A stretch of DNA of 37,783 nt, from the NCBI GenBank assembly GCA_045577695.1, contig JAZNIW010000010.1, positions 1-37,783 of the forward strand, written 5' to 3'. This DNA is from UMGS1279 sp045577695 (GTDB lineage: Bacteria; Bacillota; Clostridia; Oscillospirales; Acutalibacteraceae). The notes under the pieces are model-generated. The model made no database searches and was not told the DNA's origin. It saw only the letters and a list, made by a program, of their open reading frames with translations. Positions within the stretch are counted from its first letter, which is position 1; every line of letters starts with the position of its first letter. Shown one piece after another: positions 8,653 to 16,033 of the stretch. Both the position numbers and the translations under genes were made by a program.

Positions 8653-9015
8653 TCATATCTTTTTTGTTTTAACAGGCTTTCCACACTTGCGGGCATACGA
8701 AATCATTGACTTTGTCCCTTGGCTTTTCTCGTCCCAAAAGCAAATGACATAATCGCCTATTTCTGCCATTTGCTTATTGCGCAAAGGCCCCGCACTCTTG
8801 CCGTATCTTTTCCAATCGGCAGGGTATTTTTCAACCTTGAATCCGTTTTCCTCTGCATATCGTTCTCCCAAAGTATCCGCACCCTTTGCACCGCCCGATA
8901 TTATAATAATTTCGTTAACTTTACGTATTTCAGATATGCAAAAATCAATATATTTTTTCGCCTCATCATAATTATTATAATCTCTGCACCCTGCAATTAC
9001 AACTCGTTTAATCAT
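8653..9015 (-). CDS. SLOG-superfamily protein (DUF2493)
   Basis: A complete 120-residue single-domain protein. It shows the family marks: VIAGCRDYNNYDEA near the start, the nucleotide-binding loop SGGAKGADTLGERYA, the PADWKRYGKSAGPLRNKQMA block and FWDEKSQGT(K)SMI. SLOG domains bind nucleotides or nucleotide derivatives; DUF2493 members are common in phages and mobile DNA, and their reaction is not known. The ribosome binding site AGGGGTGG precedes the ATG. It is divergent from the HTH gene at 9103 and has a consensus promoter overlapping a shared inverted repeat. Confidence 0.85.
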   Translation of the reverse strand: MIKRVVIAGCRDYNNYDEAKKYIDFCISEIRKVNEIIIISGGAKGADTLGERYAEENGFKVEKYPADWKRYGKSAGPLRNKQMAEIGDYVICFWDEKSQGTKSMISYARKCGKPVKTKKI

Positions 9016-9031
9016 AAAACCACCCCTTGTG

Positions 9032-9090
9032 TATGGGGGCTATATCCCCTTAATAAAAAAGATTATAACCCCCATAATAATACGTGTCAA
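9032..9090 (-). promoter_or_regulatory. promoter of the DUF2493 gene with operator-like inverted repeat
   Basis: Minus strand: TTGACA (9090-9085), 17 bases, TATAAT (9067-9062), a full sigma-A consensus. An inverted repeat surrounds and downstream-flanks it: TATGGGGGCTATAT at 9032-9045 and ATTATAACCCCCATA at 9062-9076 (about 12 of 14 matching). The second arm covers the -10 element. It suits an operator for the small HTH protein encoded divergently at 9103. Confidence 0.6.
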
Positions 9091-9102
9091 GGGGGATTCG
9101 TT

Positions 9103-9309
9103 ATGATAATTTTTGATAAGTTATGGATTACAATGAAATCTAAGGGTTTTTCAACATACAAATTGAGAGAAAAGTGCGGAATTGACAGCAAAACAATCCG
9201 ACGTTTAAAGGCAAACGAAAATATTGAAACAAAAACACTAGACAAAATTTGTACTGCACTTAATTGTCGTATCGAAGATATTGCAGAGTTTATCAAAGAT
9301 GATAAGTAA
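9103..9309 (+). CDS. small HTH (Cro/C1-type) transcription regulator
   Basis: A 68-residue protein made almost entirely of one helix-turn-helix domain: STYKLREKCGIDSKTIRRLK and the closing helix TLDKICTALNCRIEDIAEFI are typical of Cro/C1 repressors. The ATG at 9103 is preceded by AGGGGGATT; a longer open frame upstream has no support. It lies divergent to the DUF2493 gene and 5 bases before the transposase gene. It likely represses its own divergent region through the inverted repeat at 9032-9076. Confidence 0.8.
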   Translation: MIIFDKLWITMKSKGFSTYKLREKCGIDSKTIRRLKANENIETKTLDKICTALNCRIEDIAEFIKDDK

Positions 9310-9314
9310 TTAAA

Positions 9315-9803
9315 ATGAATTTGCCCAAGCGCAAACCGACAAGGTTAAGAAATTACAATTACAGCCAGAGCGGATATTATTTTATTACAATATGCACCCA
9401 TAACCGCAAGAATATATTATGTGATATTGTAGGGGAGGGTCTCTGTGCCCTCCCGCAGATAAAATTAACACCAATTGGTGAATCGGTTAATAATGCAATT
9501 AAATATATCGATAAAAATTATAATGGTGTGTCGGTGGACAAATATGTTATCATGCCGAATCATATTCATTTTATAATCAAGATTGAGACCGTAACGGGAG
9601 GGGATGGAACCCCTCCCCTACGGGTGTACGATATAATTGGAAGATTGAAATCGTTTACGACACATGAATACGGTAATATTCTTTGGCAACGCTCATTTAA
9701 CGACCACATAATACGAGGCGAAAAGGATTATCTCAAAATATGGAATTATATTGATGTAAACCCGCAAAAATGGGAAGATGATTGCTTTTATACAAAACAA
9801 TAA
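9315..9803 (+). CDS. REP-associated tyrosine transposase (RAYT, IS200-like Y1 family)
   Basis: A 162-residue Y1/HUH single-strand nuclease. Visible marks are the N-terminal YNYSQSGYYFITICTHNRK block, the HUH metal site His83-Ile-His85 in MPNHIHFII, and the C-terminal WNYIDVNPQKW with Tyr145 as the probable catalytic tyrosine. RAYTs are usually single-copy and process REP-type palindromes rather than their own ends. Two segments of the protein (VGEGLCALPQ and TGGDGTPPLR) are encoded by GGGAGGG/CCCTCCC-rich DNA that looks inserted, though such loops occur in relatives. It starts 5 bases after the HTH gene with no clear site of its own. Confidence 0.85.
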   Translation: MNLPKRKPTRLRNYNYSQSGYYFITICTHNRKNILCDIVGEGLCALPQIKLTPIGESVNNAIKYIDKNYNGVSVDKYVIMPNHIHFIIKIETVTGGDGTPPLRVYDIIGRLKSFTTHEYGNILWQRSFNDHIIRGEKDYLKIWNYIDVNPQKWEDDCFYTKQ

Positions 9804-9810
9804 ATATAAA

Positions 9811-9862
9811 AATTGGACACATCGCAGGGCAAAACCCTAAAATGATGTGTCCAATTTATTTT
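9811..9862 (+). terminator. rho-independent terminator after the RAYT gene
   Basis: AATTGGACACATC (9811-9823) pairs with GATGTGTCCAATT (9844-9856), with an inner AGGG/CCCT stem, followed by TATTTTTG. It could equally be a palindrome recognised by the transposase. Confidence 0.6.
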
Positions 9863-9917
9863 TGTTCAATTTTGGCAGTCAATTCGTGAATCGACACTAA
9901 AAAAGCCTTACAAATCC

Positions 9918-10919
9918 TTATTTGTTCAAAGCTTCGTTAACTGCAACGGCACAAGCCACAGTCATACCAACCATGGGGTTGTTACCGGCACCGATAAGTC
10001 CCATCATCTCAACATGGGCAGGAACCGAAGAAGAACCGGCAAACTGTGCATCGGAGTGCATACGACCCATCGTATCGGTCATACCGTAAGAGGCAGGGCC
10101 GGCGGCCATATTATCCGGATGCAAGGTGCGGCCGGTACCGCCACCGGAAGCAACCGAGAAGTATTTTTTCCCTTGCTCAATGCACTCTTTTTTATAAGTG
10201 CCGGCAACCGGATGTTGGAAGCGGGTGGGATTGGTAGAGTTACCGGTAATAGAAACGTCAACACCCTCGGCATGCATAATGGCAACGCCTTCACGAACAT
10301 CGTCAGCGCCATAGCAACGAACCTTGGCGCGCGCACCCTTGGAGTAGGCGGTTTCATTAACAACTTTGAGTTCACCGGTGTAATAATCAAACTGGGTTTG
10401 TACATAGGTGAAGCCGTTGATACGCGAAATGATTTGAGCTGCGTCTTTACCAAGACCGTTCAAAATAACGCGGAGAGGTTCTTTTCTGGCTTTATTGGCG
10501 CTGTTCGCCAAACCGATGGCACCTTCGGCGGCGGCAAAAGATTCGTGGCCGGCCAAAAAAGCAAAACATTTGGTTTCTTCGCGCAGCAACATAGAGCCCA
10601 AGTTACCGTGACCAAGACCCACTTTACGGTCATCTGCAACCGAACCGGGGATGCAGAAAGACTGTAGCCCAAGACCGATTTTTTCGGCAGCTTCGGCGGC
10701 AGATTTTACACCATCTTTAATGGCAATCGCACAACCAACCACATAGGCCCAGGCTGCATTTTCGAAGCAGATGGGTTGAATGCCTTTTACAATATTATAT
10801 GCATCTACGCCGGCGTTGTCGCAGATTTCTTTGGCCTCTTCAATGGAAGCGATACCGTGCTTTGCTAATTCTTCGTTGATTTGTTTAATTCTTCTATCAT
10901 AACTTTCAAATATAGCCAT
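9918..10919 (-). CDS. GGGtGRT protein
   Basis: A 333-residue protein named for its conserved motif, seen here as SGGGTGRTLHPDNMAAGP, with the family C-terminal block GLIGAGNNPMVGMTVACAVA. The function is unknown; in anaerobes it is consistently paired with a NifU-like scaffold, as here, which suggests a role in metal or sulfur cofactor handling. The ATG has ribosome binding site GAAGGAGGG and follows the NifU-like gene by 17 bases, so both are co-transcribed. A small decayed copy of its 3-prime end lies 1.5 kb away at 8396-8475. Confidence 0.9.
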   Translation of the reverse strand: MAIFESYDRRIKQINEELAKHGIASIEEAKEICDNAGVDAYNIVKGIQPICFENAAWAYVVGCAIAIKDGVKSAAEAAEKIGLGLQSFCIPGSVADDRKVGLGHGNLGSMLLREETKCFAFLAGHESFAAAEGAIGLANSANKARKEPLRVILNGLGKDAAQIISRINGFTYVQTQFDYYTGELKVVNETAYSKGARAKVRCYGADDVREGVAIMHAEGVDVSITGNSTNPTRFQHPVAGTYKKECIEQGKKYFSVASGGGTGRTLHPDNMAAGPASYGMTDTMGRMHSDAQFAGSSSVPAHVEMMGLIGAGNNPMVGMTVACAVAVNEALNK

Positions 10920-10936
10920 GCTCGTTTCCCTCCTTC

Positions 10937-11629
10937 TTATTCTTCACGCGGGTCGATCAGCTTGGCAGCGTCGTCCACACGGCCGTATTGACCGCTGGCC
11001 TTTGCCAATGCCTCGTTTGCGTCCATACCTTTTTTAATCATATCCATCATTTTTCCAAGATGAACAAATTTGTAACCGATGATGGTGTCGTTTTCATCAA
11101 CGGCAATTTTGGTGATATAGCCTTCGGCCAATTCTAAGTAACGGGGTCCCTTTGCCTTGGTGGCATAGGTGGTACCGGTTTGCGAACGAAGACCTTTACC
11201 CAAATCTTCCAAACCGGCGCCGACCGGCAAACCGTCCTCCGAGAAAGCGGTTTGGGTACGGCCGTAAACAATTTGCAAAAAGAGTTCGCGCATAGCAGTG
11301 TTTATGGCATCGCATACCAAGTCAGTATTCAAGGCTTCGAGCAGGGTTTTGCCAATTAAAATTTCAGAAGCCATCGCGGCCGAATGGGTCATACCACTGC
11401 AGCCAATGGTTTCTACCAAAGCTTCTTCAATAACACCTTGTTTTACATTCAGGGTAAGTTTGCAAGTGCCCTGTTGGGGAGCACACCAACCAATACCGTG
11501 AGTCAAACCGGAAATATCTTGTACTTCTTTTACCTGTACCCATTTACCTTCCTCGGGAATGGGGGCGGGCCCGTGATAGGCACCCTTGGCAAGAGGACAC
11601 ATTTGTTCCACTTCATGAGAATAGTTCAT
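10937..11629 (-). CDS. NifU-like iron-sulfur cluster scaffold protein
   Basis: A 230-residue protein with a NifU_N-type core: the Cys residues in GWCAPQQGTCKL and ETIGCSGMTHSA and the helix AMASEILIGKTLLEAL. It would assemble or carry an Fe-S cluster. I start it at the ATG at 11629, preceded by AAAGGAGTTTCCC, rather than the upstream in-frame Met at 11659, which has no site. It is the first gene of a two-gene operon with the GGGtGRT gene. The C-terminal portion (about residues 150-230) is longer than in classical IscU. Confidence 0.85.
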   Translation of the reverse strand: MNYSHEVEQMCPLAKGAYHGPAPIPEEGKWVQVKEVQDISGLTHGIGWCAPQQGTCKLTLNVKQGVIEEALVETIGCSGMTHSAAMASEILIGKTLLEALNTDLVCDAINTAMRELFLQIVYGRTQTAFSEDGLPVGAGLEDLGKGLRSQTGTTYATKAKGPRYLELAEGYITKIAVDENDTIIGYKFVHLGKMMDMIKKGMDANEALAKASGQYGRVDDAAKLIDPREE

Positions 11630-11718
11630 AAGGGAAACTCCTTTCAAAATAATTTTCAAAAAAGCGGGCTTTTTGAAAAGCGAGAATTACCTTCGCCACA
11701 CAATCAGCCATTATATTC

Positions 11719-11747
11719 ATTATAAATTCTAATGCCGAAAAAGGCAA
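11719..11747 (-). promoter_or_regulatory. promoter of the NifU-like/GGGtGRT operon
   Basis: Minus strand TTGCCT (11747-11742), 17 bases, TATAAT (11724-11719). The 5-prime leader of about 80 bases contains an A/T-rich hairpin (TTTTCAAAAAGC / GCTTTTTTGAAAA, about 11655-11680). Confidence 0.5.
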
Positions 11748-11830
11748 GAGAAAAATCGAAAATGGTTTAAATTTTAACAATTTGCTACATTTTCCCCTTT
11801 TCTTTGTTTTGTTTTTGCTTTGTTGCCCGA

Positions 11831-11869
11831 AAAAAACCCTCGCACGCGCGTGGCGAACGAGGGCTTTTT
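11831..11869 (-). terminator. terminator of the glgC-glgD-glgA operon
   Basis: Minus strand: CCCTCG (complement of 11863-11858) pairs with CGAGGG (11842-11837) around a GC-rich loop, followed by seven T. It starts within 10 bases of the glgA stop codon. Confidence 0.75.
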
Positions 11870-11870
11870 A

Positions 11871-13292
11871 TTATGCTTGAATCAGTTTTTTATAAATTTT
11901 TAGATATTCGCCGGCCGAACGTTTCCAACTGTTATCACATCGCATAGCGCGCAAGGAAAGTTCCGTCCACCCCTTTTGATCGCGGTATCCCGCCAAGGCG
12001 CGCTCGACCGCCGTCTTCATATCGTGGGCATTGTAGGTGGCAAAGGTAAAGCCGTTGCCCTTATTATCTCCGCTATCTTGAATGGTGTCTTTCAGACCAC
12101 CGGTTTCCCGCACAATCGGAATAGTACCGTAGCGAAGCGCCACCATCTGTGCTAAGCCGCAAGGCTCGCTTTTTGAGGGCATTAGAAAGAGATCTGCACC
12201 GGCGTAAATCTTATGAGCCAATTCCGGCACAAAGCCAAGCCGCAGAGCCACCTGTTTGGGATATTTCTCCCGCATCTCTTGGAAAAAGGTTTCATACTCC
12301 CATTCGCCGGAGCCCAAAATGGCAAACTGCACCTTGTTCTCCAACAATTCTTCAAAAACGCATTTAATTAAATCCAGCCCCTTATGTCCCACCAAGCGAC
12401 TGACAATGCCTATCACCGGTACATCGGGCTCTTCCGGAAGTCCAATATACTCTTGCAACTGCTGTTTGTTCGCGGCCTTGCCCGCCGGCTCGTCGGCCGA
12501 AAAGGGGGTGAAAATCATAGGGTCGGTTTCGGGGTTATAAACCTCGGTATCGATACCGTTGACAATGCCCGAAAGTTTGCCCTTGCGCTGTTTTAAAATC
12601 CCATCCAGCCCATGAGCGAACCAAGGGGTTAAAATTTCCTCGGCATAGGTGCGACTAACGGTGGTCACCCGATGGGCACACTCAATTGCACCCTTCATCA
12701 AGTTTACACCATTTTCATAATCTACCAAATGTGATGCGCTTTCAGGCAGACCCAATACATCGCGAATGAGTTCATACCCATACTTGCCTTGGTATTGAAT
12801 ATTATGGATGGTAAAGACGGTTTTTATGTTCTGATAGATTCCATGGTGATAAAATTGGTCTTTAAAGACCGGAACCATTGCCGTTTGCCAATCGTTACAA
12901 TGAATCACATCGGGTACAAAATCGATATAAGGCAACATTTCGAGCACGGCGCGCGAGAAGAAAACAAACCGCTCGGCATCGTCGTAATAACCGTACATTT
13001 CAGGCCGTTTAAAATAATATTGATTATCCAACAAATAATAGATAACCCCATCGATGCGGGCTTCGAAAATGCCGCAATACTGCCGACGCCACGCCACCGG
13101 AACGGTGATATGAGCGATGAATTTTAAGCTCGCTTTTTGTTTTTCGGTCAGTTTTTCTTCATACAACGGTAGCACCACTCGGCAACCGACAAACCGCTTA
13201 CGCAAAGCTTTAGGCAAAGCTCCGGCGACATCGCCCAATCCACCCGACATAGCAAAAGGGTAAGCCTCACTGGCAGCAAATAATACTTTCAT
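11871..13292 (-). CDS. glgA: glycogen (starch) synthase
   Basis: GT5-family ADP-glucose:glucan 4-alpha-glucosyltransferase, 473 residues. It has the N-terminal MKVLFAASEAYPFAMSGGLG block, HCNDWQTAMVP, and the C-terminal EPCGLAQMVALRYGTIPIVR motif with the E-X7-E type active-site region. The start is the ATG at 13292 with AAGGAGAAACAGT before it; the frame extends upstream without support. It extends glucan chains using ADP-glucose made by GlgC/GlgD, whose genes lie immediately upstream (11-base gap). Oddity: the position of the usual substrate-binding Lys in the KXGG motif is Met here (AMSGG). Branching enzyme and phosphorylase are not in the window. Confidence 0.95.
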   Translation of the reverse strand: MKVLFAASEAYPFAMSGGLGDVAGALPKALRKRFVGCRVVLPLYEEKLTEKQKASLKFIAHITVPVAWRRQYCGIFEARIDGVIYYLLDNQYYFKRPEMYGYYDDAERFVFFSRAVLEMLPYIDFVPDVIHCNDWQTAMVPVFKDQFYHHGIYQNIKTVFTIHNIQYQGKYGYELIRDVLGLPESASHLVDYENGVNLMKGAIECAHRVTTVSRTYAEEILTPWFAHGLDGILKQRKGKLSGIVNGIDTEVYNPETDPMIFTPFSADEPAGKAANKQQLQEYIGLPEEPDVPVIGIVSRLVGHKGLDLIKCVFEELLENKVQFAILGSGEWEYETFFQEMREKYPKQVALRLGFVPELAHKIYAGADLFLMPSKSEPCGLAQMVALRYGTIPIVRETGGLKDTIQDSGDNKGNGFTFATYNAHDMKTAVERALAGYRDQKGWTELSLRAMRCDNSWKRSAGEYLKIYKKLIQA

Positions 13293-13303
13293 ACTGTTTC
13301 TCC

Positions 13304-14422
13304 TTATACCTTGGCTTTTTTGTGAACAAACATATACTGAGTCGGCGCCCCGCAAAGGGATCTTCCCTCGGTGATTTCGGCATCCTTATCAGCAATAACA
13401 TAAGTAAGTTTGGCATCCTTACGGACGATACTATCCTGCATAATGATGCAGTTTTTCAAAACAGCCCCTTTTTCTATATGTACGCCGCGGAAAATCACAC
13501 AATCGGTAACTTCACCGTCCACCACCGCACCGTCAGCAATTAGACTGTTTTTCACCCGGGCACTTAGGCCGTATTTGGTCGGCACATCATCCCGTGTTTT
13601 GGTGTAAACAGGACGTGTAGGATCAAACACTTCCTGCCGCACTTCGGGTTGTAATAAAGCAAAGTTGGCATTGGCATACGAATCGGTTCCGTCAATCACA
13701 AACGCGGCGCCGGTAATTTCGTAGCCGTAGATATGCAGAGTGTCAACCTGTTTTAAAAAGACATCGCGCCAGATACGGGTCGCATTTTCTTCCTTGGCGG
13801 CCTGCACCAGTTGAATCAGCCGCTCACGCGAGATAATAACTACATCTAAACTAAAGGCACATTCCATACCGGTATTTTGCGAGAGAAGAATTTTTTCAAT
13901 GCGTCCATTCTTCGCAAACGAGAAGGTCATAATATCGCCATCGTTTCGCGGCAGCGGACCGGTTTTGTAAGCAATGGTTACGTCGGCCTTTTTGGAGATG
14001 TGCTGCTGCAACATATCGCCGATATCCATATTGCTGACCACGTCGGCATCGCACATCACTACATAGGTTTCTTTGCTACCGCGCAAATAACTCATAATGG
14101 TGCTAAGCGAATCGATATGGCCGGTTTGCAAACTCACCTCGGAATTGACATAGGGCGGCAAAATTGAAAGGCCGCCGCTTTTGCGGTCCAAATCCCACGG
14201 TTTGCCGGAACCGAGATGGTCCATTAACGAATGATAGTTGCTTTTGGGTACCACACCCACCTTGGAAACGCCGGCATTGACTAAATTGGAAAGCGAAAAA
14301 TCAATGATGCGATAACGGGCACCAAAGGGCACCGAAGCCATGGAACGCACCTTAGTTAAATCGTGGATAAAGTCATCGTGCACATTGGCAAAAACAATTC
14401 CTAACACATTGTTGGTTTTCAT
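13304..14422 (-). CDS. glgD: GlgD, regulatory subunit of glucose-1-phosphate adenylyltransferase
   Basis: 372 residues of the nucleotidyltransferase plus left-handed beta-helix fold. It keeps the scaffold (FGARYRIIDFSLSNLVNAG) but the GlgC active-site phrase LSGDHIYKMDY is replaced by MCDADVVSNMD, and the N-terminal GGQGSRL loop is missing. This matches the non-catalytic GlgD partner found in Gram-positive bacteria. Its ATG overlaps the glgC stop (ATGA), indicating translational coupling and a GlgC-GlgD heterotetramer. Confidence 0.93.
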   Translation of the reverse strand: MKTNNVLGIVFANVHDDFIHDLTKVRSMASVPFGARYRIIDFSLSNLVNAGVSKVGVVPKSNYHSLMDHLGSGKPWDLDRKSGGLSILPPYVNSEVSLQTGHIDSLSTIMSYLRGSKETYVVMCDADVVSNMDIGDMLQQHISKKADVTIAYKTGPLPRNDGDIMTFSFAKNGRIEKILLSQNTGMECAFSLDVVIISRERLIQLVQAAKEENATRIWRDVFLKQVDTLHIYGYEITGAAFVIDGTDSYANANFALLQPEVRQEVFDPTRPVYTKTRDDVPTKYGLSARVKNSLIADGAVVDGEVTDCVIFRGVHIEKGAVLKNCIIMQDSIVRKDAKLTYVIADKDAEITEGRSLCGAPTQYMFVHKKAKV

Positions 14423-15636
14423 ACCGACTCGCCCTCCTTTACCGATTCGGTCACCATCGCTTTGGGCGCGACGGTGGCGTTGTTTCCGACCGTTAAGTCG
14501 GCACCGACCACAGCAATACCCCAGTCTTTTAAATCGTCCATATCTTCCGGACGTTTGCCTACCGTAGCACCTGGTTTGATGACGGCGTTTTCGGCCACGA
14601 TGGCATATTGCACCGAGGCTCCACTACAAATCACAGCACCGGGCATAATCAAAGAATCGCGCACCTCGGCGCCCGGTTCCACCGTAACATTGTCAAACAA
14701 AATAGAAAAATCCACCTTGCCTGACACCACACATCCCTCAGTTATCAGGGAATTTTGTACTTCAGCCTCGGGAGCAATGTATTGCGGCGGCGCCGAAGGG
14801 GTACGGGAATAAATACGCCAGTTCGGGTCAGACAAATCCAGTTCGACTTTAGGGTTGAGCAAATCTAAATTGGCCTCCCAAAGGGAATCAATGGTGCCAA
14901 CATCCTTCCAATAATCAGAAAAAGGATAAGCCACCATTTTTTCACCCGCATTTAGCATAGCCGGAATGACGTTTTTGCCGAAATCGTTAGAAGAAGCGGG
15001 GTCCGCCTCGTCCTGCTCCAAATACTGCCGCAATACCGACCAGTTGAATATGTAAATGCCCATAGAAGCCAGATTGCTTTTCGGGTTGGCCGGTTTTTCT
15101 TCAAACTCGTAGATGGTGCCATCTTCATGCGCATTCATTATACCAAAACGAGAGGCCTCTTCCATTGGGACCTCCAACACCGCGATGGTGCAAGCTGCCT
15201 TTGTTTCCTTGTGACGATTGAGTAAATCCGCATAATCCATTTTATAAATATGGTCACCCGAAAGTACCAAGACATACTCCGGCTGATAGCGTTCAATAAA
15301 GGGAATGTTTTGGTAAATGGCGTTGGCGGTGCCTTTGTACCAATCGGCACCTTCAATCTTTTGGTAGGGAGGCAACACATGCACACCGCCGCTTTGGCGG
15401 TCCAAATCCCACGGTTTGCCGGAACCAATATAATCATTGAGTTCAAGCGGTTGATACTGGGTCAACACCCCCACCGTTTCGATACCGGAATTGATGCAGT
15501 TGGAAAGCGGAAAATCGATGATCCGATACTTTCCACCGTACGGCACCGCCGGTTTTGCAATTTTTTGTGTCAGGACACCCAAACGGCTCCCCTGTCCGCC
15601 TGCCAATAGCATTGCGACACACTCTGTTTTTTTCAA
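14419..15636 (-). CDS. glgC: glucose-1-phosphate adenylyltransferase, catalytic subunit
   Basis: 405 residues; makes ADP-glucose from ATP and glucose-1-phosphate, the committed step of glycogen synthesis. It contains the pyrophosphorylase loop MLLAGGQGSRLGVLT, the substrate region YRIIDFPLSNC, LSGDHIYKMDY, and the FEEKPANPKS glucose-1-phosphate site, then beta-helix repeats. It appears to start at TTG (15636): the protein otherwise begins exactly at the family position, and AAAGGGGATGAGGG precedes it. First gene of glgC-glgD-glgA. Confidence 0.95.
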   Translation of the reverse strand: MKKTECVAMLLAGGQGSRLGVLTQKIAKPAVPYGGKYRIIDFPLSNCINSGIETVGVLTQYQPLELNDYIGSGKPWDLDRQSGGVHVLPPYQKIEGADWYKGTANAIYQNIPFIERYQPEYVLVLSGDHIYKMDYADLLNRHKETKAACTIAVLEVPMEEASRFGIMNAHEDGTIYEFEEKPANPKSNLASMGIYIFNWSVLRQYLEQDEADPASSNDFGKNVIPAMLNAGEKMVAYPFSDYWKDVGTIDSLWEANLDLLNPKVELDLSDPNWRIYSRTPSAPPQYIAPEAEVQNSLITEGCVVSGKVDFSILFDNVTVEPGAEVRDSLIMPGAVICSGASVQYAIVAENAVIKPGATVGKRPEDMDDLKDWGIAVVGADLTVGNNATVAPKAMVTESVKEGESV

Positions 15637-15724
15637 ACCCTCATCCCCTTTAAAATCGATGCTGCCGCCCGTTATAGACGACGATATTCAGAAAAACCTG
15701 CAAGATTTTCCTTTTGTAAATATC

Positions 15725-15753
15725 ATTATAACACAATCTATCCCGCTCCGCAA
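15725..15753 (-). promoter_or_regulatory. promoter of glgC-glgD-glgA
   Basis: Minus strand TTGCGG (15753-15748), 17 bases, TGT-TATAAT (extended -10; hexamer 15730-15725). The leader is about 80 bases. Between this and the tex promoter lies an imperfect AT-rich hairpin (15893-15948, AAAGCG/CGCTTT ends) of unknown role. Confidence 0.55.
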
Positions 15754-15966
15754 GGAAATTTTTGTTTATTTTCAATTTAGAGCGCCAATAAACCTCTTGC
15801 TTTTTTGTTTAATTTTCACAAAACGCAGCTCATTTCATGCCGTTTTCTATCTTTTTTTGTTGGACCACATCAAGTTTCTATGATAGCAAAAAAAAGCGGC
15901 GAAAAAGAAAAAAATAGGTCCTCGTTTTTTCCTATTCTTTGTCGCTTTGCGCGATGGGATTTGCCT

Positions 15967-15995
15967 TTGACATTCCAAAGAAAATCGTTTATAAT
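15967..15995 (+). promoter_or_regulatory. consensus promoter of tex
   Basis: TTGACA (15967-15972), 17-base spacer, TATAAT (15990-15995): a perfect sigma-A promoter about 38 bases upstream of the tex start. Confidence 0.75.
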
Positions 15996-16033
15996 AAAAA
16001 GGTAATTGATAAAATTAAGGAGAATCTGTTTTT

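Noticed and set aside
10014..10667. 217-codon plus-strand frame
   Set aside because: Shadow of the GGGtGRT gene on the opposite strand; no family features.
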